51,989 bases of DNA from Phytobacter massiliensis JC163 (GTDB lineage: Bacteria > Pseudomonadota > Gammaproteobacteria > Enterobacterales > Enterobacteriaceae): assembly GCF_000321045.1 (NCBI RefSeq), contig NZ_HE578945.1:1537938-1589926 (forward strand), in the 5' to 3' direction. Position 1 is the stretch's first letter, and each line of letters opens with the position of its first letter. Shown in pieces: positions 1 to 11,634 of the stretch. The notes beneath the pieces are model-generated. The model searched no databases and was not told the DNA's origin. It saw only the letters and a list, made by a program, of their open reading frames with translations. The position numbers were made by a program, and so were the translations under genes.

Positions 1-594
1 AGCCGCTGGGCGGGCGTCGCGCTGGCGGCGATGGCGCTGCTCAGCGTGGCGATAAACTTCCTGCCGCTGCCGTGGTGGGGAATGAACAGCGTCCTGCGCA
101 ACATGATTTTTTACAGCCTCGGCGCCTGGTTCGGCGCGGTTATCATGCAGGCGATACAAAATTTCCCGCTGCGCCGCTACGCCCTGTTGCTGATAGCCGG
201 CGCGGTGGCGGCGACGGCGCTGTGGTTTATCAATGTTCCTCTGCCCCTGTGCCTGTTGTCGGTGGTGGCGATTCTGCGCCTGTTCCGTGCCCTTGAGGTG
301 CGCTACGGCTCACGGGAGAACTCACTGCTGAACCTGGTAGGGTCCAATACGCTGGCTATCTATACCACCCACCGCATTTTGATCGAGGCGTTCAGCCTGG
401 CGCTGCTCAGGCCGCTTAATGCCGGAAGCTGGCCGCCCGCAGCCGAACTGGCCCTGCTGCTCTGCTACCCTTTCCTGAGCCTTATCGTCTGTACAGTGGT
501 GGGGCTGGGAGTGCGAAAAGCCTCGTCCGCGCTGTTCGGCGATCTTTTCTTCACCCCGCCTGCCAGGCTGCGCCTGCAGGAACAGACGCGTTAA
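1..594 (+). CDS. ycfT: YcfT-like inner-membrane acyltransferase-3 family protein, 3' part
   Basis: The reading frame is open from base 1, so the gene starts upstream of the window; about 197 C-terminal residues are visible. They form several hydrophobic membrane segments separated by short basic loops, and include a histidine-containing LAIYTTHRILIE stretch near an LVGSNT motif, typical of the C-terminal half of acyltransferase-3 (OafA/OpgC-like) membrane proteins. The name comes mainly from synteny: in E. coli, ycfT lies directly next to mfd on the same strand, as here. The substrate is unknown. About 100 nt separate it from mfd; that gap holds a C5/G5 inverted repeat (about 651-667) without a T-run. 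Confidence 0.75.
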   Translation, partial: SRWAGVALAAMALLSVAINFLPLPWWGMNSVLRNMIFYSLGAWFGAVIMQAIQNFPLRRYALLLIAGAVAATALWFINVPLPLCLLSVVAILRLFRALEVRYGSRENSLLNLVGSNTLAIYTTHRILIEAFSLALLRPLNAGSWPPAAELALLLCYPFLSLIVCTVVGLGVRKASSALFGDLFFTPPARLRLQEQTR

Positions 595-694
595 GGTTGG
601 CGAATAATGCACAATCGCGGATAATAAAGGGATTGCGTATCAGTGATATGCCCCCATAACAGGGGGGTATCCACAAGAGATCCTGACCCCGTCT

Positions 695-4141
<3,447 letters not shown>

Positions 4142-4147
4142 CACTCG

Positions 4148-4176
4148 CCGGGCCGCTCTGCCGGCCCGGTTTCTTT
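4148..4176 (+). terminator. Rho-independent terminator after mfd
   Basis: Perfect 8-bp stem CCGGGCCG / CGGCCCGG (4148-4155 and 4162-4169) with a 6-nt loop, followed by TTTCTTT. It begins only a few bases after the mfd stop codon. Confidence 0.85.
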
Positions 4177-4273
4177 ACATAGGCTTGCACTATTCCAGGA
4201 AAAGCCGACACTTCTGTGGCCCATAATTCCATAGCTTATATGTATATATATAACCTTATTATTTACATGGATT

Positions 4274-5227
4274 ATGGTAATGATAAAAATAATGCGTCTT
4301 AATGTTTTGCTAACGCTGGTGGCCGTTTCGCTGCTGGTCCCCGCCTGGGCCAATACCTGGCCCCTTCCCCCTTCCGGCAGCAGGCTGGTCGGTGAAAACC
4401 GCTATCACGTTGTGGAAGATGATGGCGGCTCCCTGGAGGCTATCGCCAAAAAATATAACGTGGGTTTTCTGGCGCTGCTGCAGGCCAACCCCGGCATTGA
4501 CCCCTATGTGCCCCGCGCAGGCAGCGTGCTGACGATTCCACTGCAAACGCTGCTACCCGATGCGCCGCGTGAAGGGATTGTGATTAATCTCGCTGAGCTG
4601 CGGCTCTACTATTACCCACCGGGGAAAAATGAGGTGACGATCTATCCTATCGGTATCGGTCAGTTAGGGGGTGATACGCTGACGCCGACGATGGTGACTA
4701 CCGTCTCCGACAAGCGGGCCAACCCGACGTGGACGCCAACCGCCAATATTCGCGCGCGCTATAAAGCGCAGGGGATAGATTTACCGGCGGTGGTGCCGGC
4801 AGGGCCGAATAATCCGATGGGCCACCACGCGATTCGCCTTGCGGCCTATGGCGGCGTTTACCTTCTTCACGGCACCAACGCCGACTTCGGCATCGGTATG
4901 CGGGTCAGCTCCGGCTGTATTCGCCTGCGGGATAATGATATCGCAACGCTGTTTCGCGTTATTACACCCGGCACCCGGGTCAACATTATCAATACGCCGA
5001 TTAAAGCTTCCGTTGAGCCTGACGGAACGCGCCTGGTAGAAGTACATCAGCCGCTCTCAAAATCCATTGATGACGATCCGAAAACTCTGCCCATCACGCT
5101 GAATGCCGCGATGAAGGGGTTCCGAAGCGCGCCAGAAAGCGACGCTGCGGTCATGGATCACGCGATGGAGGTGCGCTCGGGTATGCCGGTAGATGTCACC
5201 GCGCACGCCACGGTACAAACGCTATAA
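4274..5227 (+). CDS. ldtC: LdtC (YcfS), L,D-transpeptidase attaching Braun lipoprotein to peptidoglycan
   Basis: Periplasmic L,D-transpeptidase that links the C-terminal lysine of Lpp to meso-DAP in peptidoglycan. It is 317 residues long (E. coli about 320). A signal peptide ends near residue 25 (AWA/NTWPLPP). A LysM-type domain follows (about 44-92: YHVVEDDGGSLEAIAKKYNV onward). The YkuD catalytic domain carries His199 in LLHGTNAD and the nucleophile Cys215 in SSGCIRLRDND. The start is ambiguous: ATG 4274 or in-frame ATG 4280, neither with a clear Shine-Dalgarno; I kept the upstream one. It is probably a separate unit, because mfd ends in its own terminator. It converges on bhsA across a shared terminator. 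Confidence 0.95.
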   Translation: MVMIKIMRLNVLLTLVAVSLLVPAWANTWPLPPSGSRLVGENRYHVVEDDGGSLEAIAKKYNVGFLALLQANPGIDPYVPRAGSVLTIPLQTLLPDAPREGIVINLAELRLYYYPPGKNEVTIYPIGIGQLGGDTLTPTMVTTVSDKRANPTWTPTANIRARYKAQGIDLPAVVPAGPNNPMGHHAIRLAAYGGVYLLHGTNADFGIGMRVSSGCIRLRDNDIATLFRVITPGTRVNIINTPIKASVEPDGTRLVEVHQPLSKSIDDDPKTLPITLNAAMKGFRSAPESDAAVMDHAMEVRSGMPVDVTAHATVQTL

Positions 5228-5256
5228 AAAAGCCTCGCAAAGGCGAGGCTTTTTAA
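5225..5256. terminator. Bidirectional terminator between ldtC and bhsA
   Basis: Perfect 8-bp stem AGCCTCGC / GCGAGGCT (5231-5238 and 5243-5250), loop AAAG, flanked by an A6 run on the left and a T5 run on the right. It can therefore stop transcription from both convergent genes. Confidence 0.9.
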
Positions 5257-5266
5257 CTTTTAACGC

Positions 5267-5524
5267 TTATTTGTAGAGCACTGCGGTGCCGTGCAGTTTA
5301 TCTGAACCGGTCACGGAGGTGATGCGGAAAGATTTCGCGCCCATCTCGTCGGCTTTCTGCGCCAGCTGATTTTCAACAGAAGAGAGGTTGCTGTCTGCGG
5401 TGACGGCGATGGTGCCAGCCTGTTGCTGGTTAGCGGGCGCTGAATGAACTTCAACGGCTGCGAAACTTGCAAAAGAGAGAGAACTCAGTACGGCTGCGGC
5501 GAAAAGGGTTTTAACGTTTTTCAT
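5267..5524 (-). CDS. bhsA: BhsA (YcfR/ComC), outer-membrane stress-resistance small protein
   Basis: Protein of the YhcN/DUF1471 family, 85 residues, the same length as E. coli BhsA. An N-terminal signal peptide ends at about ASFA/AVEV (residue 22). The mature domain contains the family's typical AGTIAVTADSNLSSVENQLAQKA core and the ending GTAVLYK. In E. coli the protein is induced by acid, oxidative and copper stress, lowers outer-membrane permeability to copper, and influences biofilm formation. It is divergent from comR, and the shared intergenic region carries three related palindromes likely to be repressor sites. Confidence 0.95.
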   Translation of the reverse strand: MKNVKTLFAAAVLSSLSFASFAAVEVHSAPANQQQAGTIAVTADSNLSSVENQLAQKADEMGAKSFRITSVTGSDKLHGTAVLYK

Positions 5525-5569
5525 GATGTTGGTCCTGATGCAGGTGAAAAGGTGTCGAAAGCATTTAAC

Positions 5570-5581
5570 TAACGATCGTTA
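5570..5581. promoter_or_regulatory. Palindromic operator candidate 1 (ComR-type)
   Basis: Perfect 12-bp palindrome TAACGATCGTTA, 45 nt upstream of the bhsA start. It is the first of three GATC-centred sites in the bhsA-comR region. A TetR-family repressor usually binds such dyads in its own divergent promoter region. Assignment to ComR is inferred from position. Confidence 0.6.
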
Positions 5582-5626
5582 ACAAAATAATAGATGTGAC
5601 CCCCATCACGCGTCAATCCATTTTTA

Positions 5627-5638
5627 TAATGATCATTA
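5627..5638. promoter_or_regulatory. Palindromic operator candidate 2 (ComR-type)
   Basis: Perfect 12-bp palindrome TAATGATCATTA, a variant of site 1, with its centre 57 bp away. It lies in a very AT-rich stretch midway between bhsA and comR. Confidence 0.55.
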
Positions 5639-5728
5639 AATAAATACATAAACCTATATATATCAAAGAGATAATATTTAATAATTTGTGCGGTTATCGC
5701 GCTGGCTTCTGTGGGCGATTATTTTTAT

Positions 5729-5740
5729 AATGATCGTTCA
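5729..5740. promoter_or_regulatory. Palindromic operator candidate 3 (ComR-type, imperfect)
   Basis: AATGATCGTTCA is one left arm of site 2 joined to a right arm like that of site 1 (AATGATC / GATCGTT). It sits about 30 nt upstream of the comR start codon and so could mediate autoregulation. Confidence 0.5.
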
Positions 5741-5767
5741 ACAAACCAACGAAGGTTAGGCGGCGCT

Positions 5768-6403
5768 ATGACCAGTGAAGTCAAAAATGAAAGTAAAAAA
5801 AGCCGTGGCCGACCCAAAGTGTTCGACAGGGAAGCGGCGCTTGATAAGGCCATGACACTCTTCTGGCAGCACGGCTATGAAGCGACATCGCTTGCCGATC
5901 TGGTGGCCGCGACAGGCGCGAAAGCGCCCACGCTGTATGCGGAATTCCATAACAAAGAGGGGCTGTTTCGGGCGGTGCTTGACCGTTACGTCACCCGCTT
6001 CGCCAGCCGCCATGAAGCGCAGCTGTTTGACGATGAGAAACCGCTGCTGGTGGCTTTACGCGACTATTTCCATGCGGTTGCCTCCTGTTTTACCAGTAGC
6101 GAAACGCCCGCAGGCTGCTTTCTGATAAACACCTCCACCGCCCTTGCCGCCTCCTCGCAGGAGATAGCCAGGGCGATTAAAGCGCGGCATGCACAGCAGG
6201 AACAGACGCTGCGTCATTTTCTGGAACAGCGTCAGCAGCGCGGCGAGATCCCCTCCCAGGCGAACCTGCAGGAGCTGGCGCAGTTTTTAAGCTGTGTACT
6301 GCAGGGGATGTCGATAAGCGCCCGGGAAGGTGCCGGGTGCGATAAGTTAAAACAGATAACCGCCACTACATTGCGTCTCTGGCCGCAGCTGACAGGCCAG
6401 TAA
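5768..6403 (+). CDS. comR: ComR (YcfQ), copper-responsive TetR-family repressor of bhsA
   Basis: TetR-family regulator, 211 residues from ATG 5768 (E. coli ComR is 210). The start is chosen because conservation begins with the basic KKSRGRPKVFDREAALDKA segment and an AGG lies just upstream; the frame stays open back to a GTG at 5711, but that stretch overlaps operator-like DNA. A helix-turn-helix lies at about residues 35-60 (ATSLADLVAATGAKAPTLY, then the YAEFHNKEGLF tail typical of TetR). The C-terminal domain would sense the ligand. Known in E. coli as the copper-relieved repressor of the divergent bhsA/comC gene. Confidence 0.93.
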   Translation: MTSEVKNESKKSRGRPKVFDREAALDKAMTLFWQHGYEATSLADLVAATGAKAPTLYAEFHNKEGLFRAVLDRYVTRFASRHEAQLFDDEKPLLVALRDYFHAVASCFTSSETPAGCFLINTSTALAASSQEIARAIKARHAQQEQTLRHFLEQRQQRGEIPSQANLQELAQFLSCVLQGMSISAREGAGCDKLKQITATTLRLWPQLTGQ

Positions 6404-6424
6404 CCCCTTCTTATGCGTATTATT

Positions 6425-6455
6425 GTTTTCACCTATCAGATTAATAGGTGAAAAC
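6425..6455. repeat. Perfect 12-bp inverted repeat downstream of comR
   Basis: GTTTTCACCTAT (6425-6436) and ATAGGTGAAAAC (6444-6455) are exact inverse complements around a 7-nt AT-rich spacer. No T-run follows on either strand, so it is a weak terminator candidate; an operator for the following small gene is equally possible. Confidence 0.6.
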
Positions 6456-6626
6456 ATAATGCGACCTCTGCCGCTTTGCTAAGCTTTAACAGTAATTATT
6501 TCCTTGCTAACCATTCAGGGAAAAATAATAGAGAACTGTCATTAAGACAGACGTTTACAATACCCTGCATTTACTGTCTCTACGGAGTTTAACTTTCGAC
6601 TATTCACATGCAGAAGGAAAATGAAG

Positions 6627-6776
6627 ATGATTTTGCTATTACCATTCATCAAAGTGTTAATAGTAATTACATTGTTATTTAGCCTTTGGGTCGTTTACGG
6701 CGGTTCCATCCTGTTCGCATTCGTCTCGATTATCATTACGGGCTGTCTGCTGATTCGCCAGCCGGATATTGTCTGA
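6627..6776 (+). CDS. Unrecognised small hydrophobic membrane protein (49 aa)
   Basis: Short frame coding for a highly hydrophobic peptide: MILLLPFIKVLIV, then a longer membrane segment through SLWVVYGGSILFAFVSIIITGCLL, ending in the polar tail IRQPDIV. One or two transmembrane helices are likely. ATG 6627 is preferred because AAGGA (6614-6618) lies about 8 nt upstream; ATG 6621 in the same frame would add two residues (MK). The frame ends just before the ycfJ terminator on the opposite strand. I do not recognise the family. Composition, ribosome binding site and isolation argue for a real small protein, but conservation has not been tested. Confidence 0.5.
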   Translation: MILLLPFIKVLIVITLLFSLWVVYGGSILFAFVSIIITGCLLIRQPDIV

Positions 6777-6805
6777 TGCGCTGGTGCTCTCCTCATCACT
6801 GCTGC

Positions 6806-6841
6806 AAAAAAAGGCTCCTCAGCCTGAGCAATTGAGGAGCC
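6806..6841 (-). terminator. Rho-independent terminator after ycfJ
   Basis: 9-bp stem GGCTCCTCA / TGAGGAGCC (6813-6821 and 6833-6841) with an A-run on its left, which reads as a T7 tail on the minus strand, directly downstream of ycfJ. Confidence 0.85.
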
Positions 6842-6861
6842 AAACGTAAGGTACTGCTTTT

Positions 6862-7401
6862 TTACGCTTTGTTATTCAAAATCAGCTGGCCGTTACCGTC
6901 CAGGGGGATCTGAGTACCGGGATCGCGATCCATACGGATTTTTCCCTGCTGATCGCCAATTTTGTAGGTGACGTCATAGCCCAGCATTTTTTCTGATTTG
7001 TCGTAGACCGTTTTGCAGCGCTGCTGCGTGGTGGTATAGGTGTCCCGCGACTGCATCTCGCCCTGGATCTGGTTACCTGCATAGCCGCCGCCCAACGCGC
7101 CGACTACGGTCGCCACATCCTTGCCGCGTCCTCCCCCGAACTGATGCCCAATGACACCCCCCGCTACCGCACCCAATACGGAGCCGGTGAGTCGGTTCTC
7201 ATCCTGTACCGGGCGACGGTGCGTAACCGTCACGTTACGGCACTCCTGACGAGGCGTTTTAATGGTTTCTTTGATTGGCGTGGCGGAAACCACCTGCGCA
7301 TACTGGGGGCTGCGGTCAAAAACATCCAGACCGGCTACCGCCGCAACACCCAGTGCAGCGGCCACGCCAATACCGATACCCGCTAACATTGATTTATTCA
7401 C
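6862..7401 (-). CDS. ycfJ: YcfJ, glycine-zipper envelope protein
   Basis: 179 residues from a GTG start at 7401, preceded by a strong GGAGGAG site. This start gives the NKSMLAGIGIGVAAALGVAAVAG N-terminal membrane/signal segment and the same length as E. coli YcfJ; a longer in-frame start upstream is less likely. The middle is a glycine-zipper 2TM-like region (GSVLGAVAGGVIGHQFGGGRGKDVATVV, then GALGGGYAGNQIQG), as in Rick_17kDa/SlyB-type surface proteins. The C-terminal part is a small beta-rich domain. The function is not established. It is a single-gene unit with its own terminator. Confidence 0.93.
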   Translation of the reverse strand: MNKSMLAGIGIGVAAALGVAAVAGLDVFDRSPQYAQVVSATPIKETIKTPRQECRNVTVTHRRPVQDENRLTGSVLGAVAGGVIGHQFGGGRGKDVATVVGALGGGYAGNQIQGEMQSRDTYTTTQQRCKTVYDKSEKMLGYDVTYKIGDQQGKIRMDRDPGTQIPLDGNGQLILNNKA

Positions 7402-7555
7402 AGGATCTCCTCCCTGGTTGATATCTAGTAACAATTCTGCAACCTGACAAGAGTGAAAGCCAATCGGAAAGAGTGGAAAAAAGGGGAGATTTGCGGAGGT
7501 AAACGCGCGATTCAGAGTTATCCGAGCAAAAGTTGCTCAATAAGCAGAAGGATAT

Positions 7556-7589
7556 TCTGCTCCCCTGCGCAGCGGCGGGGGAGCAGCCA
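7556..7589 (-). terminator. Candidate terminator hairpin after ndh
   Basis: A 9-bp stem CTGCTCCCC / GGGGAGCAG (7558-7566 and 7579-7587) stands a few bases beyond the ndh stop. The T-tract on the minus strand is poor, so termination efficiency is uncertain. A second small hairpin GAGCAA / TTGCTC follows near 7525-7538. Confidence 0.45.
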
Positions 7590-7593
7590 GAAC

Positions 7594-8898
7594 TTAGTGC
7601 AGCTTGAGTCGCGGGCGGATCACCCGGTTGATACTGCCAACCAGCATCATCAGACCCGTTTTAAAGTAGCCGTGCAGCGCAATCTGGTGCATACGGTAAA
7701 GCGAGATGTAGACAAAACGCGCGATACGCCCTTCCACCATCATCGAGCCGCGCATCAGGTTGCCCATCAGGCTGCCGACAGTAGAGAAGTTAGAGAGCGA
7801 CACCAGTGAACCGTGGTCTTTATAGACGTAGGCTTTCAGGGGCTTGCCTTTGCTCTGCGCCAGAATGTTGTGCAGCGCGCAGCTTGCCATCTGATGCGCG
7901 GCCTGCGCACGCGGTGGAACAAAACCGCCTTCGGGACGGGCGCAGGAAGCGCAGTCGCCAATCGCATAAATGTCAGGGTCGCGAGTGGTTTGCAGCGTCG
8001 GCTCCACCACCAGCTGATTAATGCGGTTCGTTTCCAGGCCGCCAATCTCTTTCATAAAGTCCGGCGCTTTGATGCCTGCCGCCCACACCATCAAGTCGGC
8101 TTTGATGTACTCGCCCTCTTTAGTGTGCAGGCCGCCCTCATCGGCGCTGGTGACCATGGTTTGCGTCAGCACGCGCACGCCCATTTTGGTCAGCTCATTG
8201 TGCGCGGCGCCGGAAATACGCGGCGGCAGCGCGGGCAGGATACGCTCCCCTGCTTCAACCAGCGTCACGTTCAACGCTTCATTCGTCAGCCCTTTGTAGC
8301 CGTAGCTGTGAAGCTGTTTGACCGCGTTATGCAACTCAGCGGAAAGCTCAACGCCTGTCGCCCCGCCGCCGACAATGGCGATATTGACCTTGCCGTTAGC
8401 CCCAAGGCTTGCCGAATATTTCAGGAACAGATTGAGCATCTCCTGGTGAAAACGGCGCGCCTGATGTGGGTTATCGAGGAAGATACAGTGCTCTTTAACG
8501 CCCGGCGTGTTGAAATCATTGGAGGTACTGCCCAGCGCCATCACCAGCGTGTCGTAGGCCAGCTTGCGCTCCGGCACCAGCAGTTCGCCCTTCTCGTCCC
8601 GCAGTTCGGCTAAGGTTATGGTTTTCGCTTCACGGTTGATATCAACAACCGATCCGAGCTGAAACTGGAAATGGTGATTACGGGCATGCGCCAGATAGCT
8701 CAGCGCATCCACCCCTTCATCAAGCGATCCGGTCGCCACTTCGTGCAGCAGCGGTTTCCACAGATGGCTGTGATTGCGATCGACCAGCGTAACTTTCGCT
8801 TTTTTCCCACGGCCCAGTTTGTGCCCGAGCTGGGTTGCCAGCTCAAGCCCACCAGCGCCCCCGCCGACAATCACAATTTTCTTCAATGGTGTAGTCAA
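7594..8898 (-). CDS. ndh: Ndh, type II NADH:quinone oxidoreductase
   Basis: Single-subunit, non-proton-pumping NADH dehydrogenase that passes electrons from NADH through FAD to ubiquinone at the inner membrane. It is 434 residues, identical in length to E. coli Ndh. It has an N-terminal FAD dinucleotide fold ([13 protein letters not shown], residues 7-19) and a second GxGxxG fold for NADH ([13 protein letters not shown], near 175-185). A conserved IYAIGDCA motif and a C-terminal amphipathic membrane-binding region ([19 protein letters not shown]) follow. The start codon is TTG (8896-8898 on the plus strand), five bases after AAGGGGG. A perfect FNR box upstream predicts anaerobic repression, as in E. 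coli. Confidence 0.98.
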   Translation of the reverse strand: MTTPLKKIVIVGGGAGGLELATQLGHKLGRGKKAKVTLVDRNHSHLWKPLLHEVATGSLDEGVDALSYLAHARNHHFQFQLGSVVDINREAKTITLAELRDEKGELLVPERKLAYDTLVMALGSTSNDFNTPGVKEHCIFLDNPHQARRFHQEMLNLFLKYSASLGANGKVNIAIVGGGATGVELSAELHNAVKQLHSYGYKGLTNEALNVTLVEAGERILPALPPRISGAAHNELTKMGVRVLTQTMVTSADEGGLHTKEGEYIKADLMVWAAGIKAPDFMKEIGGLETNRINQLVVEPTLQTTRDPDIYAIGDCASCARPEGGFVPPRAQAAHQMASCALHNILAQSKGKPLKAYVYKDHGSLVSLSNFSTVGSLMGNLMRGSMMVEGRIARFVYISLYRMHQIALHGYFKTGLMMLVGSINRVIRPRLKLH

Positions 8899-9034
8899 CG
8901 TGACCCCCTTAAAATATTAACCAATTGTTAACTAAAGGTTATAAAAATAGCTTTTAATTAACAACAAGTTAGATTGCATAAAGACGTGTTACTTCAATGA
9001 GAATATCATGAACGGTGCATTGGTCATACCAAAA

Positions 9035-9048
9035 TTGATATTAATCAA
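9035..9048. promoter_or_regulatory. FNR box upstream of ndh
   Basis: TTGAT-ATTA-ATCAA matches the FNR consensus TTGATNNNNATCAA exactly. Its centre is about 143 bp upstream of the ndh start codon. In E. coli, ndh is repressed anaerobically by FNR from two sites, one of them well upstream of the promoter. A second good site closer to the gene is not obvious here. Confidence 0.75.
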
Positions 9049-9129
9049 GTTTTGCCGTTCAAAAGATAGACAGTGTAGCCAGAATCGGCATAAGACAAGG
9101 CATTGAAAGGTGAGATGGCGGGATGACTA

Positions 9130-9197
9130 TACCGGGGGGATGCCGTTTCGCCGCAGCTGGCAGCGCCGGGTACGCTACGCCTACCCGGGCTACGACA
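9130..9197. repeat. REP-like intergenic repeat between ndh and ycfP
   Basis: GC-rich dyad between the two promoter/terminator regions: GCCGGGTACGC ... GCCTACCCGGGCTACG. It shares the CTACCCGGGCTAC core with the longer repeat at 15.6 kb. This is the style of REP/BIME elements scattered through enterobacterial intergenic regions. It lies just downstream of the ycfP stop. The rest of the 8899-9201 gap is the ndh promoter region with its FNR box. Confidence 0.5.
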
Positions 9198-9201
9198 ACG
9201 C

Positions 9202-9744
9202 TTAGCCAAGCGTTTTGAATGCCTTGATTCTCTGCAGGTGCGGAGAGATGTTCTTGAACTTATGCGACTGCTCTTCGTCCCAGACGATCTCATAATAATG
9301 GTGCAAAACGTCAGAAGAACGTTGGCTGTCCAGCGCCTCGTCGGTGCGGGAAAGAATGGCCAAGCAGCGGTCGCGGTTTTTCTCGCGAAAGTTGGACACG
9401 CACTTCGTGGCGATATCCAGATACTCTTCCGGCCGGTCAATCTTGCCTTCCATATTTTCATAGGGGAAAAGGTTAGGGTTAAACATGACCTGACGGACGT
9501 CGCACAAAAAGCCGATCCGTTCAGCCCAGTAGCCCCCCAGCCCCACGCCGCAAATCAGCGGCCGCTCATCCACGTTGAGCTGCAGCATTTTATCCACCTC
9601 TTTTAGCAGGTGCTGCATATCATGTTTCGGATGACGCGTGCTGTAGCTTATCAGTCGCACATCGGGATCGATAAACTGCAGCTGTAATACTTTCTCGTGG
9701 TTTCCCGGACTGTTTGAGTCAAAACCGTGTAAATAGATGATCAT
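9202..9744 (-). CDS. ycfP: YcfP, alpha/beta-hydrolase-fold protein (UPF0227)
   Basis: 180 residues, the same as E. coli YcfP. It starts [18 protein letters not shown], the strand-loop with the oxyanion-like HGF motif of esterase-fold proteins. The nucleophile-elbow region reads [12 protein letters not shown], so the usual Ser of GxSxG is replaced by Gly-Leu; this is the family's normal state and casts doubt on classic hydrolase activity. The catalytic substrate is unknown. It is the last gene of the hinT-ycfL-lpoB-thiK-nagZ-ycfP operon, 37 nt after nagZ. Confidence 0.95.
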   Translation of the reverse strand: MIIYLHGFDSNSPGNHEKVLQLQFIDPDVRLISYSTRHPKHDMQHLLKEVDKMLQLNVDERPLICGVGLGGYWAERIGFLCDVRQVMFNPNLFPYENMEGKIDRPEEYLDIATKCVSNFREKNRDRCLAILSRTDEALDSQRSSDVLHHYYEIVWDEEQSHKFKNISPHLQRIKAFKTLG

Positions 9745-9781
9745 CGCATCCTCACCCTATTCAGTACCCGTACGCAACCCA

Positions 9782-10807
9782 TTACTGCGCTGCTTTATAT
9801 TCCTGCCAGCGCGCGTGAAGCTGTTCCAGCTGCTGGTTGACGCTCTTCCAGCGCGAGGAGCTCAGCAGCTCCTGACGGGAAAATGAACCTTTATGATACA
9901 ATTTCGTAACACGCTCAGCTTTGATCGGCGACAGGTTATCCAGCACGCTGACTGCGCCTTTACGATTATTGCAGACGAGGATCATATCGCAACCCGCATC
10001 CAGCGACGCCTGACCGCGCTCGGCATAGCTGCCCATGATCGCCGCCCCTTCCATCGACAGATCGTCAGAGAAAATCACGCCGTCAAATTGCAGTTCGCCC
10101 CGCAGCACCGTTTGCAGCCAGTAAGGCGAACCGCTGGCCGGACGCGGGTCGGCGTCGCTATAAATCACGTGCGCGGGCATGATGGCATCCAGTTTGCCCT
10201 GGGCTATCAACGTGCTAAACACCGCCATGTCTCTGGCGCGGATCGCCGCCTCTTCACGCGGGTCGCGGGGCGTCTCTTTATGGGAGTCCGCCGTCACCGC
10301 GCCATGGCCGGGGAAATGTTTACCGGTGGTTTTCATCCCGGCACTGTGCATACCGTCAATAAAGCGGGTCGCTAACGCCAGCGCCGTGTCAGGCTCATCA
10401 TGGTAAGCGCGCTCGCCAATGGCCGCGCTGATATGGCCCACATCCAGCACCGGGGCAAAGCTGATATCGATATCCATGGCGATCATTTCGCTCGCCATCA
10501 GCCAGCCTGCCTCCTGCGCCAGCCTGCCGCCCTCCTCTACGCCGAGCAGCGCGGCGAAAGATTGTGCCGCGGGCAGGCGGGTAAACCCTTCACGAAAACG
10601 CTGTACGCGCCCGCCTTCCTGATCCACGGCGACCACCAGTCGATGGCGCGAAGCCTCGCGGATCTGGCGTACCAGCTCGCGTAGCTGGTCTGGATCATGG
10701 TAATTGCGGGTAAATAAAATCAGCCCGCCTACCAGCGGATGGGCCAGAATCTCTCGCTCCTCCGCATCCAGTTCGTAGCCGTGCACATCTAACATCACCG
10801 GACCCAC
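9782..10807 (-). CDS. nagZ: NagZ, cytoplasmic beta-N-acetylglucosaminidase
   Basis: Glycoside hydrolase family 3 enzyme that removes GlcNAc from GlcNAc-1,6-anhydroMurNAc-peptides during cell-wall recycling; its product feeds AmpD/MurQ and, where present, AmpR signalling to ampC. It has 341 residues from GTG 10807, equal to E. coli NagZ; the GTG is preceded by GAGAGG, and the frame remains open upstream without conserved residues. Conserved motifs are KHFPGHG at 163-169, the Asp174/His176 acid-base dyad in DSH, and the nucleophile Asp248 in FSDDLSMEG. It lies 2 nt after the thiK stop, so translation is probably coupled. Confidence 0.97.
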   Translation of the reverse strand: MGPVMLDVHGYELDAEEREILAHPLVGGLILFTRNYHDPDQLRELVRQIREASRHRLVVAVDQEGGRVQRFREGFTRLPAAQSFAALLGVEEGGRLAQEAGWLMASEMIAMDIDISFAPVLDVGHISAAIGERAYHDEPDTALALATRFIDGMHSAGMKTTGKHFPGHGAVTADSHKETPRDPREEAAIRARDMAVFSTLIAQGKLDAIMPAHVIYSDADPRPASGSPYWLQTVLRGELQFDGVIFSDDLSMEGAAIMGSYAERGQASLDAGCDMILVCNNRKGAVSVLDNLSPIKAERVTKLYHKGSFSRQELLSSSRWKSVNQQLEQLHARWQEYKAAQ

Positions 10808-10809
10808 AT

Positions 10810-11634
10810 TCACCTCTCTTTTCCTTTTGTTCTGAGCTGGCCCCATACCCTGTCGGCCAGCGAAATAAACTGTTTATCACCCGTCTGCTGCCAGCGCACT
10901 TCAAACCACCCCGCCATCAGCAGCCCTACCCATGGCTCCCAGCGTTGCACCTGCCGCCATAGCTGCCGGGGGGCGATAGCCGCACGTTGCGCATAGGCAT
11001 CCACCAGCGCACGACGCTGCTGCGTATTGTCCATCCAGACGCTGGCAAGCTCCAGCGCGATATCGCCATCGCCCGCATATTCCCAGTCTATCAACCGCAG
11101 ACCGTCGGGGCTATGGACGAGATTACCGGTGTGAACGTCCATATGTAAGGGGGCGAGCCGCAGCGGCGGCGGCTCGCCACGCTGGCGCAACGTTTTCCAC
11201 GTTTTTAACCACAGCGGCGTACGGCGGGAAGGGTCGCTCTCCTGCCAGTAGCGCGCCAGCAGGGGCAACAGCGTTATCCGCCAGCCCAGCGGCGCGTGGC
11301 GATGTAGCGCACAGAGCAGCGCCGCCAGATCATCTGCCGGAGGTAAGACCTGCGGGATTTCACCCTGGATGTACTCTATCGCCATCCAGCCATCAATAAG
11401 CCATTTTGGCTGCGGCGCCAGCGAAGGCGGCAGACGTTTAAGGGCGCGATACTGACGTAAAAACGGGGACGATGCCGTCGAATGCGCCTGGCGTAACACC
11501 AGGCGATGACGGCCATCGCTGATAAGACAACTCCCGCCGCTGAGACCAGCGTCCATCCCCGCAACGGGAGCATAGTGAGGAAGATAGCGTGACAGAAGCC
11601 CGTCACGCGTCAGTTTACTGTTGCTGAACCGCAC
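10810..11634 (-). CDS. thiK: ThiK (YcfN), thiamine kinase
   Basis: Phosphorylates salvaged thiamine to thiamine monophosphate. The choline-kinase/APH fold is recognisable: the catalytic loop HMDVHTGN at 164-171 and the metal-binding [11 protein letters not shown] from 181. With the GTG at 11634 the protein has 274 residues, exactly the E. coli length, and begins [19 protein letters not shown]. This start overlaps the 3' end of lpoB by 20 nt. A longer in-frame start at 11733 lies deep inside lpoB and is rejected. Sequence identity to the E. coli protein is only moderate, as usual for this gene. Confidence 0.93.
   Translation of the reverse strand: MRFSNSKLTRDGLLSRYLPHYAPVAGMDAGLSGGSCLISDGRHRLVLRQAHSTASSPFLRQYRALKRLPPSLAPQPKWLIDGWMAIEYIQGEIPQVLPPADDLAALLCALHRHAPLGWRITLLPLLARYWQESDPSRRTPLWLKTWKTLRQRGEPPPLRLAPLHMDVHTGNLVHSPDGLRLIDWEYAGDGDIALELASVWMDNTQQRRALVDAYAQRAAIAPRQLWRQVQRWEPWVGLLMAGWFEVRWQQTGDKQFISLADRVWGQLRTKGKER

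Noticed and set aside
5711-5767. N-terminal extension of ComR from a GTG at 5711
   Set aside because: The extension crosses the third operator-like palindrome and is not part of the family; ATG 5768 has a better-placed AGG and gives the family length.
9045-9461. A 138-codon minus-strand frame overlapping the ycfP 3' end
   Set aside because: It is the out-of-frame shadow of ycfP extended through the REP-like DNA; low complexity and no ribosome binding site.
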